Source: Paraburkholderia heleia NBRC 101817 (GTDB lineage: Bacteria > Pseudomonadota > Gammaproteobacteria > Burkholderiales > Burkholderiaceae). Taken from it: a DNA stretch of 64,000 nucleotides. This document shows, piece by piece, positions 38,843 through 50,186 of this stretch. Both the position numbers and the translations under genes were made by a program. Under the pieces are notes generated by a model that searched no databases, was not told the origin of the DNA, and was given only the letters and a program-made list of their open reading frames with translations. Numbering within the stretch: the first letter of the stretch is position 1; every line of letters begins with the position of its first letter. The stretch spans positions 62,001-126,000 of the forward strand of contig NZ_BBJH01000004.1 of NCBI RefSeq assembly GCF_000739775.1, given 5' to 3'.

Positions 38843-39961
38843 TTACGTGTGGGCCTCCGGTGGTGCCGGCACGCGCTGCACGTGAGCATGGTTCGCGGGC
38901 GTCGCGCGCACTTCCACCTGGCCATGAATGCGTGACTGGTGGCCGTCCGCGAACATGTAGTACGGAAACGGGTGGACGGGCTCGGAGGCTGCGTTCAGAC
39001 GCGCGACGAGTTCAGCGGCGAGCGTGAAGTCGAGCGCACCCAGCGACTCTTCGAGTTGCGCGCCCTGGGTTGCGCCGACGATGATGCTCGCCACGCCGCG
39101 CTTCTGATACAGCCAGTTCAACGCAACCTGGGCCATGGACCGATTGGCTTCGTGCGCGACCCGCTCGAGCTCGGCGACGATCGCGAAGTTGCGCGCCGAG
39201 AGCTTGTCGAAGCCGGGCGGCGGCTTCGCGCCCACTGTCTGCAGGCGGCCCGCACCGCTCACGCCTTCGTTTGCCTGCGACGGCCGATATTTCCCCGACA
39301 GCACGCCCATGCCGAGCGGACTCCACGGCACGAGCCCCATGCCGAGTTGTGTCGCGAGATCGGCGAACTCGTGTTCCGCGTTGCGCTCGATCAGGGAGTA
39401 TTCGAGCTGCATGGCCGCTACCGGCTCGAAGCCGCGCCAGTCGGCCAGCGTCTGCGCGCGGCCCGCGTACCACGCGGGCACGTCGGAGAGGCCCACGTAG
39501 CGGATCTTGCCGGCGCGCACGGCGTCGTCCATGGCGCGCATCACCTCGTCGACGGGCGTCATGCGGTCCCACGTGTGCAGGTAATAAAGATCGATGTAAT
39601 CGGTGCCGAGGCGCTTGAGCGAGCCGTCGAGCGCGCGCAGCAGGTTCTTGCGATGGTTGCCGCCGGCGTTCGGATCGCCCGCTTGTGCATTGTAGGAATA
39701 CTTGGTGGCGATGACGAGCCGCTCGCGCAGACGGCGCGCTGCCGCGAAGCGCCCCACCCAGGTTTCGCTCGTGCCTTCTGTATAGAGGTCGGCGGTGTCG
39801 ATGAAATTGCCCCCTGCGTCGACATAGAGGTCGAAGAGTCGCTGTGCGGTGGCTTCGTCGGCGCCCCAGCCCCATTCGGTGCCGAACGTCATTGTGCCGA
39901 GGGCGATGGGGCTGACGCGCAGGCCTGAGCGGCCGAGCAGGGTATAGGTATCGAGCTTCAT
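38843..39961 (-). CDS. Aldo/keto reductase
   Basis: 372 residues, (beta/alpha)8 NADPH-dependent oxidoreductase. Catalytic residues: Asp and Tyr in FIDTADLYTEG, Lys in IATKYSYN and His in YLHTWDR. The C-terminal cofactor segment SIIVGATQGAQLEESLGAL is typical of the YajO/AKR11-like branch. The ATG at 39961 starts the conserved LLGRSGLRVSPIALGTMTFG region near residue 8; GAGGAAACCGCC precedes it. Divergent from the LysR regulator, with a palindrome between them. A tail of 25 residues after the cofactor segment (RIHGQVEVRATPANHA) is not part of the fold. Confidence 0.9.
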   Translation of the reverse strand: MKLDTYTLLGRSGLRVSPIALGTMTFGTEWGWGADEATAQRLFDLYVDAGGNFIDTADLYTEGTSETWVGRFAAARRLRERLVIATKYSYNAQAGDPNAGGNHRKNLLRALDGSLKRLGTDYIDLYYLHTWDRMTPVDEVMRAMDDAVRAGKIRYVGLSDVPAWYAGRAQTLADWRGFEPVAAMQLEYSLIERNAEHEFADLATQLGMGLVPWSPLGMGVLSGKYRPSQANEGVSGAGRLQTVGAKPPPGFDKLSARNFAIVAELERVAHEANRSMAQVALNWLYQKRGVASIIVGATQGAQLEESLGALDFTLAAELVARLNAASEPVHPFPYYMFADGHQSRIHGQVEVRATPANHAHVQRVPAPPEAHT

Positions 39962-40033
39962 GGCGGTTTCCTCAAGGAGTGAGTGGTGAACGCAAGCCCA
40001 TCCTGCGCCTTTCCTTTTTGTGGAAAAATCGGG

Positions 40034-40067
40034 TTCACTTGAAAGTACTGTGAAGTCAAACTTCACA
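40034..40067. promoter_or_regulatory. LysR-type operator in the divergent intergenic region
   Basis: Perfect palindrome TGTGAAGT-CAA-ACTTCACA (40049-40067), plus another TTCAC half-site at 40034-40038 matching GTGAA at 40050-40054. Three half-sites in phase are typical for a LysR regulator controlling itself and its divergent neighbour. Confidence 0.65.
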
Positions 40068-40078
40068 ATGGAGGCGAG

Positions 40079-41065
40079 ATGGGCCCGGTATCTACCCAGG
40101 CGTTCGCGCCGCCCGCCGCGTCGGGTCTGGCGGGCCGCCTGCCCGCACTGCTAGCGGTGGCGGCGGTCGCGCGCCATGGCAGCTTCACGCGTGCGGCGTC
40201 CGCCGCGGGCTGCTCGACTTCGGCGCTGTCGCAAACCGTGCGCGCACTCGAAGCGCAACTCGGCGTGAGGCTCTTCAATCGCACGACGCGCCGGGTCGGG
40301 CTGACCGAGGCGGGCGCGCAGTTTCTCGCGCGCGTCCAGCCCGCGCTTTTACAGATCGAGGCGGCGTTCGATGCGCTGGACGCCTCGCGCGACGCACCGG
40401 CCGGCACGCTGCGCATCAACCTGCCGCGGGTGGCGAGCGAGTTGCTCGTCATGCCGCACCTTGCGGAATTCATGGCGCGCTATCCGCTGATCAAGCTCGA
40501 ACTCGCGCTCGACGACGGTTTTGCCGATCTGGTCGGCGACGGCTTCGATGCGGGCATCCGCCTGGGCGAGTCGGTTGCGCCCGGCATGGTGGCGGTGCCG
40601 ATCGGCGGGCCGATTCGCATCGTCGTGGTGGGTTCGCCGGCATACTTCGAGCGCAACGCGCGGCCCGTCACCCCCGACGATCTCGCCGCGCATGACTGCC
40701 TGCACTATCGCTTCGCGACGGGCGGCGTCTATCGCTGGGAGTTCGCGCAGCCGGACGAGCCTGGACGCGTGTTCGACGTGGTCACCGAGGGCCGCTTCGT
40801 GACGAACGATCTGCGTACGATGGTGCGCGCCGCGGAGCAGGGCGTGGGTCTTCTGCACGTGATCGAGGACTACGTGCGTGTGCAGCTGAAGGAAGGCCGG
40901 CTCGTGCCGGTGCTCGGGCGGTGGGGCGCGTCGTTTCCGGGGTTCTATTTGTATACGGCCGGGCGCGCGCAGTTGCCGCCCAAGCTGCGCGCGTTCATCG
41001 ACTTTCTGCGCGAGAAGCGTGAAGGCGTCCAGGCTCACGTGGTGCAGGCTGGGGCGAAACGATGA
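40079..41065 (+). CDS. LysR-family transcriptional regulator
   Basis: 328 residues. N-terminal winged helix-turn-helix (about residues 20-78): LLAVAAVARHGSFTRAASAAGCSTSALSQTVRALEAQLGVRLFNRTTRRVGLTEAG. The C-terminal substrate-binding domain begins near 105 and shows the usual GTLRINLP opening. The divergent aldo/keto reductase is the natural target, since the shared 117-bp gap has a clear palindromic site. ATG at 40079 follows GGAGGCGAG. Confidence 0.92.
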   Translation: MGPVSTQAFAPPAASGLAGRLPALLAVAAVARHGSFTRAASAAGCSTSALSQTVRALEAQLGVRLFNRTTRRVGLTEAGAQFLARVQPALLQIEAAFDALDASRDAPAGTLRINLPRVASELLVMPHLAEFMARYPLIKLELALDDGFADLVGDGFDAGIRLGESVAPGMVAVPIGGPIRIVVVGSPAYFERNARPVTPDDLAAHDCLHYRFATGGVYRWEFAQPDEPGRVFDVVTEGRFVTNDLRTMVRAAEQGVGLLHVIEDYVRVQLKEGRLVPVLGRWGASFPGFYLYTAGRAQLPPKLRAFIDFLREKREGVQAHVVQAGAKR

Positions 41066-41132
41066 GGTGATCGAAAGGGTTGTGAGACGCTGGATGGGCA
41101 CAGCACTCGCAGTACCGTGCGCCGGTGGCACA

Positions 41133-41170
41133 AAGCAAAATGCCCAGTCCGAAGACTGGGCATTTTGCTT
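41133..41170. terminator. Perfect 17-bp inverted repeat, bidirectional terminator
   Basis: AAGCAAAATGCCCAGTC, loop CGAA, GACTGGGCATTTTGCTT. T-runs on both sides let it end the LysR transcript and, from the other side, the threonine tRNA transcript. Confidence 0.82.
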
Positions 41171-41176
41171 GAATCC

Positions 41177-41252
41177 TGGTGCCGGAAAGAGGAATCGAAC
41201 CCCCGACCTTCGCATTACGAATGCGCTGCTCTACCGTCTGAGCTATTCCGGC
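41177..41252 (-). tRNA. tRNA-Thr(CGU)
   Basis: 76 bases with encoded CCA. Acceptor GCCGGAA/TTCCGGC with discriminator A, anticodon loop TTCGTAA (anticodon CGT, reading ACG), T arm GGGGGTTCGATTCCTC. Anticodon stem matches the known enterobacterial form. Confidence 0.97.
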
Positions 41253-41270
41253 GTGCATCAGAGAAGAAAG

Positions 41271-41276
41271 ATTATA
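41271..41276 (-). promoter_or_regulatory. -10 element of the threonine tRNA gene
   Basis: Perfect TATAAT on the minus strand, 19 bases before the mature 5' end; no clear -35. Confidence 0.55.
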
Positions 41277-41317
41277 GGAAAGTGCCGCTAACTACGCAAG
41301 CCATTTCCCATCTTTTT

Positions 41318-42334
<1,017 letters not shown>

Positions 42335-42599
42335 TGCAGTACTCCGGATACGCTTGGGGATAGTGCAATTCTACCCGCTCGACTGTGACCTCCCGCCGCA
42401 CAGCCGCCCAAAATAAAGCGCCGGGGCGCGGCCGGGCTTGCTGGAGCGGCTTTTCGCGCGGTGCCGGGGCGCTTCGCGCCGCCAAAAACAATCATGAAAA
42501 AATGCGCAAAAAAACCGGCACGAAGGCCGGTTCGTGGAACGCCGCGCGGCGCGACCCAGGCGCCGCGCGTTGTGCGCCGATTCGCGCGGTTTCGTCTGA

Positions 42600-45290
42600 T
42601 CAAGCCAGCGCTTTTTCGACGATCTCGCGCACGTCGCGCGACCTGGCTTCGGCGGCGACGCGCTCCAGCGCCGCGCGCATCGCGTCGCGCAGCGCGGGAG
42701 TGAAGCGGCGCCACAGTTCGAGATTGCGGGCGAGGCGCGCCGCGACCTGCGGGTTGAGCGCGTCCAGCGCGATCACCTGGTCGGCCCAGAACGCGTAGCC
42801 GGAGCCATCGGCGGCGTGGAATTGCGCCGGGTTCGCGGCGCAGAAGCTGAAGATCAGCGAGCGTGCGCGGTTCGGATTCTTGATGTTGAACGCCGGGTGA
42901 CCCATGAGCGCGCGCACCGTCTCGATGGTCGGGCGCTGCGCCGTGCCCCGTTGCGTGGCCTGCAGCGCGAACCATTTGTCGATCACGAGCGGTTCCTTCT
43001 CGAAGCGCACGTAGAAGTCTTCGAGTGCGCGGCGCGCGACGTCCCCGCCCGTGGCCGCCTGCACGTTCAACAGCGCGGACAGCGCCGCCGAACGGTCGGT
43101 CATGTTGTTCGCGGCGTCGTATTGCGCCGTGGCGAGTCGCACCGCTTGCGCGGCAGCGTCGAGTTCCGAGAGATACGAGAGCGCGAGGTTCTTCAACCCG
43201 CGGTGTCCGGCCGCCTCGGGCGTCGGTTCGTACGCGCCCGGCGTGACATTGCGCTCATAGGCCGCGAGCCATTCGCGTTCGAGCGCCGTGGCCAGTTGCT
43301 TGCGCACGAACTGGCGCGCGGCATGCACGGCGGCCGGATCGGATTCGGTCATCTGCTCGGCGAGATAGGTTTCCGAAGGCAGCATGAGCGCAAGCTCGCG
43401 GAACGAAGGCGAGAGCGATTCGTCGGTCAGCACGCGACGGAACGCATCGACGAGCGCGCCGTTGATTTCGAGCGGCTGGCCCGCGGCCGCGCGAGCGGCA
43501 AGCGCGAGCAGCTCGCGCGTGGCGAGGCGCTGGCCCGCTTCCCAGCGGTTGAACGCGTCGCTGTCGTGCGCGAGCAGGAACGCGAGCTCGTCGTTGCCGT
43601 AGTCGTAGTCGACGATGACCGGCGCCGAGAAGTTGCGCAGCAGCGAGGGCAGGGGCTTGGCCATCACATCGGCGAACGTGAAGGTCTGCTGCGTGTCGGT
43701 CAGCTCCAGCACGCGCGTCGTGCCATGCGCGGCGGCCTCGCCTTCGAGGCGCAGCGGCAGGTCCGCGCCGTCCGGGCCGATCAGGCCGATCGCAAAGGGA
43801 ATGTGCAGCGGGCCCTTTTGCGTTTCGCGCGCGGCGGGCGCGCCGTTGGCGTAGCCCTGCGTGAGCGTCACGCTGTAGCAGCGCGTGCCTTCGTCGTAGC
43901 TCGTGCTCACGGCGACGCGCGGCGTACCCGCCTGGCTGTACCAGCGTTCGAACTGCGCGAGGTCGCGGCCATTGGCGTCGGCCATCGCGTGGCGGAAGTC
44001 GTCGCAGGTCACGGCCTGGCCGTCGTGGCGCTGGAAGTACAGGTCCATGCCTTTACGGAAGCCGTCGCGTCCGAGCAGCGTTTGATACATCCGCACGACT
44101 TCCGCGCCTTTTTCGTAGACGGTCATCGTGTAGAAGTTGTTGATCTCGACGTAGCTCTCGGGGCGCACCGGGTGCGCCATCGGGCCTGCGTCTTCGGCGA
44201 ACTGCATCTGGCGCAGCACGCGCACGTCCTCGATGCGTTTGGTCGCGCGCGCCGCTTCGTTCTCGTCGCCGCCCGACATCGCCGCGGAGAACTCCTGGTC
44301 GCGGAACACCGTGAGGCCTTCCTTCAGGCTCAGCTGGAACCAGTCGCGGCAAGTCACGCGGTTGCCGGTCCAGTTGTGGAAGTACTCGTGGCCGACCACG
44401 GCCTCGATGTTGGCGAAGTCGATGTCGGTGGCCGTTTCCGGATTCGCGAGCACGTACTTCGTATTGAAGATGTTGAGCCCCTTGTTCTCCATCGCGCCCA
44501 TGTTGAAGTCGCTCACGGCGACGATCATGAAGCGGTCGAGATCGAGTTCGAGGCCAAAGCGCTGCTCGTCCCAGTGGATCGAGTGAATGAGCGAGTCCAT
44601 GGCGTGGCGCGTCTTGTCGAGATCGTGCGGCTCGACCCAGACCTGCAGCAGCTTTTCCTTGCCCGAGCCGCTCTGGATGCGCTCTTCCAGCGCCACGAGC
44701 TTGCCCGCCACGAGCGCGAACAGATAGCTCGGCTTGCGGAACGGGTCTTCCCATTTCGCATAGTGACGGCCATCGGGCAGATCCCCTTCGGCGATCAGGT
44801 TGCCGTTCGACAGCAGCACCGGGTAGGCGGTCTTGTCTGCGCGCAGCGTGACCGTGTAGGTCGCCATGACGTCGGGGCGGTCGAGGAACCAGGTGATGCG
44901 GCGAAAACCTTCGGCCTCGCATTGTGTGAAGAAGTTGCCGCTCGACACGTACAGGCCCGAGAGCGTGGTGTTGGCTTCGGGCGCGCACGCGCCGGTGAGC
45001 GTGAGCGCGAAGGCTTCAGGCACATTCTCGATCGTGAGCCCGTGTTCGTGCGCGCGCACGTTCGCGTAAGGCTTGCCGTCGATCGCCGCGCCGATGAATT
45101 CGAGCTGCTCGCCCATGAGTTCGAGATGCGCGACGGGTTGCGCGTCGGGATTGCGACGCACGCGCAACGTGCTCTTGACGATCGTGCGCTCGGGCACGAG
45201 GTCGAATTCGAGGTCGACGGTATCGATCAGAAACGCGGGCGGCGCGTAGTCTTCGCGGCGGATCACGGTGGGCGTGGCGGTATCGGACAT
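42600..45290 (-). CDS. pepN: Aminopeptidase N
   Basis: 896 residues, M1 metalloprotease, cytoplasmic. GAMENKGLNIF and the zinc motif HEYFHNWTGNRV ... KEGLTVF (His, His, downstream Glu) identify it; the C-terminal DUF3458 helical domains are complete. Removes N-terminal amino acids in peptide turnover. ATG at 45290 is used because the upstream extension is Arg/Pro-rich intergenic sequence. Divergent from the DUF4136 lipoprotein gene. Confidence 0.95.
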   Translation of the reverse strand: MSDTATPTVIRREDYAPPAFLIDTVDLEFDLVPERTIVKSTLRVRRNPDAQPVAHLELMGEQLEFIGAAIDGKPYANVRAHEHGLTIENVPEAFALTLTGACAPEANTTLSGLYVSSGNFFTQCEAEGFRRITWFLDRPDVMATYTVTLRADKTAYPVLLSNGNLIAEGDLPDGRHYAKWEDPFRKPSYLFALVAGKLVALEERIQSGSGKEKLLQVWVEPHDLDKTRHAMDSLIHSIHWDEQRFGLELDLDRFMIVAVSDFNMGAMENKGLNIFNTKYVLANPETATDIDFANIEAVVGHEYFHNWTGNRVTCRDWFQLSLKEGLTVFRDQEFSAAMSGGDENEAARATKRIEDVRVLRQMQFAEDAGPMAHPVRPESYVEINNFYTMTVYEKGAEVVRMYQTLLGRDGFRKGMDLYFQRHDGQAVTCDDFRHAMADANGRDLAQFERWYSQAGTPRVAVSTSYDEGTRCYSVTLTQGYANGAPAARETQKGPLHIPFAIGLIGPDGADLPLRLEGEAAAHGTTRVLELTDTQQTFTFADVMAKPLPSLLRNFSAPVIVDYDYGNDELAFLLAHDSDAFNRWEAGQRLATRELLALAARAAAGQPLEINGALVDAFRRVLTDESLSPSFRELALMLPSETYLAEQMTESDPAAVHAARQFVRKQLATALEREWLAAYERNVTPGAYEPTPEAAGHRGLKNLALSYLSELDAAAQAVRLATAQYDAANNMTDRSAALSALLNVQAATGGDVARRALEDFYVRFEKEPLVIDKWFALQATQRGTAQRPTIETVRALMGHPAFNIKNPNRARSLIFSFCAANPAQFHAADGSGYAFWADQVIALDALNPQVAARLARNLELWRRFTPALRDAMRAALERVAAEARSRDVREIVEKALA

Positions 45291-45642
45291 GGTCTGGATA
45301 GGGGCGTGTCGGATCGGTGGGGATCGCTCGGTATTGATCGAATGGGCCGGCCGCGGCGGCGTGTGCGCCCGCCGGGCGCTGCCAGCCGTCGCTGCAGCGC
45401 GGCGGTTCGCCCCATTGTACAAAGGCTCGGGCCGCTTTGTCCGCCGGGGCCCGGCCGACGAACTTTCGCGCCGCGCCACGAGTCAGTATGATCAGGCCCT
45501 GCCGCGCGGCCAGCGGCGCGCAAAACGGGACACGACCGGCGCGCAATGCGCGCGGAATAAGCGCGGCGCGCATATCGTATCGGAGAGAGCGGCCCCCACG
45601 GCTGCACTTTTCCAACTGAAGCAACCCTGCTACGAGAAGACC

Positions 45643-46341
45643 ATGATGCACGACAGATGGACCCGCCGCGCCCTCCTGATGCTGGCGGCGCTCGCCCTCA
45701 CGCTCTCCGGCTGCACGACCTACGTGACGAGCCAGGTGACCGCCTTCTCCGCGTGGGAAGGCGGCAGCGACGCCACGCGCACCTTCGCGTTCACACGCAG
45801 CCCCGAGCAGAACCAGAGCATCGAGCAGAGCACCTACGAGCAGTTCGTCGCCAACGGGCTCGCCATGCACGCGTTTCGCCTCGTGGCCGAGCCGCACGCG
45901 CGCTATCTGGTGGGTCTCGCTTACGGCAGCCGCACCGACACGGTGACGGTCGCGCAGCCCGTGTTCTACAACCCCTGGCCGGGTCCGTACTGGGGGCCGT
46001 GGAACCCGTGGGGCGCGTGGGGGCCGTATCAGCCTGCCTACGTGAACCAGAGCTATCCGGTGTATTCGCATGCGCTCGGCATTCGTATCACGGAAAAGGC
46101 AAGCGGCAAGGAGGTCTATAACGTGCAGGCGCGCACCTCGGGCGACGATCCCTCGCTCGTGCGCGTGATGCCTTTTCTCGTGCAGAGCGCGCTCGGCAAT
46201 TTCCCGCTGGCCAACGGCACGGTCACGGAGGTCAGGATCCCGGTCGGCAAGAACGGCGGGGCGCCGAACGAGACAGCCGCGGCCCCGGCCGGTGCGGGGC
46301 AGGGCGGTGCGGCCGCGACGGGGAGCGCGCCGGCGAAATAG
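45643..46341 (+). CDS. DUF4136 lipoprotein
   Basis: 232 residues. Signal sequence ending in lipobox LSGC (Cys about 24), then the DUF4136 domain with TFAFTRSPEQNQSIEQSTYEQFVANGLAMHAFRLV. A Trp/Pro-rich loop (YNPWPGPYWGPWNPWGAWGPYQPAY) and an Ala/Gly-rich C-terminal tail flank a beta-rich part. Family members sit in the outer membrane; the function is unknown. A second ATG three bases later is equally possible. Confidence 0.85.
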   Translation: MMHDRWTRRALLMLAALALTLSGCTTYVTSQVTAFSAWEGGSDATRTFAFTRSPEQNQSIEQSTYEQFVANGLAMHAFRLVAEPHARYLVGLAYGSRTDTVTVAQPVFYNPWPGPYWGPWNPWGAWGPYQPAYVNQSYPVYSHALGIRITEKASGKEVYNVQARTSGDDPSLVRVMPFLVQSALGNFPLANGTVTEVRIPVGKNGGAPNETAAAPAGAGQGGAAATGSAPAK

Positions 46342-46397
46342 GCGCGACCGTTACGCAGCGAGCGGTTCACGCGGCCCGCGAAGCGCCGGACACGGTG

Positions 46398-47705
46398 TCA
46401 GCGGCGCGCGCCGTCGCGGCTGTGCACGCGTTTGCCTGCCGCGTAGGTCTCGAATACGGCACGGTCGTCGCCGAGCAGGGCGAGGGCGAACAGCAATTCC
46501 TCGAGCGTCCCGGCGCGCGCCGTGCGCCGCGCGAGCAGCGGCGTGGCTTGCGCATCGAGCACGACGAAGTCCGCTTCGCTGCCGGGTGCGAGCGTGCCGA
46601 TCCTGTCGGCGAGATCGAGCGCCTGCGCCGCGCCCGCTGTCGCGAGCCAGAACATGCGCGTGGCCGTGAGATGGTGGCCGCCCATGCGTGCGACCTTGTG
46701 CGCCTCGTTCATCGTTTGCAGCATGGAGAACGAGGTGCCGCCGCCCACGTCGGTCGCGAGTGTCACGGGCATCGACGATTCGCCCGCCTTGTCGAAGTCG
46801 AACAAGCCGCTGCCGAGGAACAGGTTCGAGGTCGGGCAGTGCGCGGCGACCGTGCCCGTTTGCGCCATGCGGCGGCGGTCTTCGTCGTCGAGCCAGATGC
46901 AGTGGCCATAGACCGCCCGCTTACGCAGGAGTCCGTAGTGGTCGTACACGTCGAGGTAGCTGCGATGGCCGGGGAACAGCTCCTTGACCCACTTCACTTC
47001 GTCCGGGTTCTCGGCCACGTGGCTCTGGATGAAGATGTCGCCGTGCGCCCTCGCGAGCGCGCCGCATGCTTCGAGCTGCGCCTCGGTAGAAGTGGGCGCG
47101 AAGCGCGGCGTGAGCGCGTACATCTGGCGCCCGCGGTTGTGCCAGCGCTCGATCAGCTCGGCGCTGTCGTCGTAGCCCGTTTGCGGCGTGTCGCGCAGGA
47201 ACTCGGGGCAATGGCGGTCCATCAGCACCTTGCCCGCGACCATGCGCAGGTTCTTCGCCTCGCTCGCGGTAAAGAGCGCGTCGGCGGACTGCTTGTGCAC
47301 CGTGCAGTACACGAGCGCCGTGGTCGTGCCGCAGGCGAGCAGCTCGTCGACGAAAAAGCGCGCCGTGTCCTGCGCCACCGCTTCGTTTTCGAAGCCGCGC
47401 TCGGTCGGGAAGGTGTACGTGTTCAGCCACGGCAGCAGACCCGGCGCAGGCGAGGCGATCATGTCCGTCTGCGGATAGTGGATGTGCGTATCGATGAAGC
47501 CTGGCACGATCAGCTTGTCGCGCAGATTGTGGACCGTCGCGCTTTCATTGACGCGCGACTTGAGCGCGGACCACGCGCCCGAGGCGACCACATGGCCGTC
47601 TTCGACGATCACGACGCCGTCTTCGTCAAAGACAGCGGCGTCGGACGATTGCGCAGGGTCGCCGGTGAACGTCAACAGTTTTGCGCGGTAAGCCGATTGA
47701 GTCAT
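46398..47705 (-). CDS. guaD: Guanine deaminase
   Basis: 435 residues, amidohydrolase family; converts guanine to xanthine and ammonia. Metal ligands: GFIDTHIHYPQTD (HxH), SHVAENPDE, GHCIWLDDED and TDVGGGTSFSMLQTM, the last three being the GuaD-specific forms. Follows the adenine-type deaminase and the xdh genes on the same strand, feeding xanthine to XdhAB. ATG at 47705 is chosen as it begins the family start. Confidence 0.95.
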   Translation of the reverse strand: MTQSAYRAKLLTFTGDPAQSSDAAVFDEDGVVIVEDGHVVASGAWSALKSRVNESATVHNLRDKLIVPGFIDTHIHYPQTDMIASPAPGLLPWLNTYTFPTERGFENEAVAQDTARFFVDELLACGTTTALVYCTVHKQSADALFTASEAKNLRMVAGKVLMDRHCPEFLRDTPQTGYDDSAELIERWHNRGRQMYALTPRFAPTSTEAQLEACGALARAHGDIFIQSHVAENPDEVKWVKELFPGHRSYLDVYDHYGLLRKRAVYGHCIWLDDEDRRRMAQTGTVAAHCPTSNLFLGSGLFDFDKAGESSMPVTLATDVGGGTSFSMLQTMNEAHKVARMGGHHLTATRMFWLATAGAAQALDLADRIGTLAPGSEADFVVLDAQATPLLARRTARAGTLEELLFALALLGDDRAVFETYAAGKRVHSRDGARR

Positions 47706-47907
47706 GGGAACTTCGTCTCCGATAAATTCAGGTATTCGTCCAATGCATGCCCCGCATGACGCGTGCCGCTCCTGAAAGCGCGGCACGAAGGGCGCGAGCG
47801 GGCCCACGGTCCGGCGCTCGCGCGCTGGACCGGATTCGTGTGACAGCCCGGGCTGGGGCCTGCTGTGCGGACGAGTCCGCGTTTTCGTTTGCGCCTGAGT
47901 TCGCGCC

Positions 47908-50068
<2,161 letters not shown>

Positions 50069-50186
50069 CTGGCGCTTCTCCCTACGGGGCGGCACGTTCT
50101 TGCCTGTGCCGCCGGTTAATCTTCGTGGCTTCGCGCGGGCGGCGCTTCGCGGTTGGAGTGTGCGAGGCGCCTGCAGGTTCGCGCGG

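Noticed and set aside
42816..45491. 891-residue plus-strand ORF opposite pepN
   Set aside because: Shadow of aminopeptidase N, whose zinc motif is complete on the minus strand.
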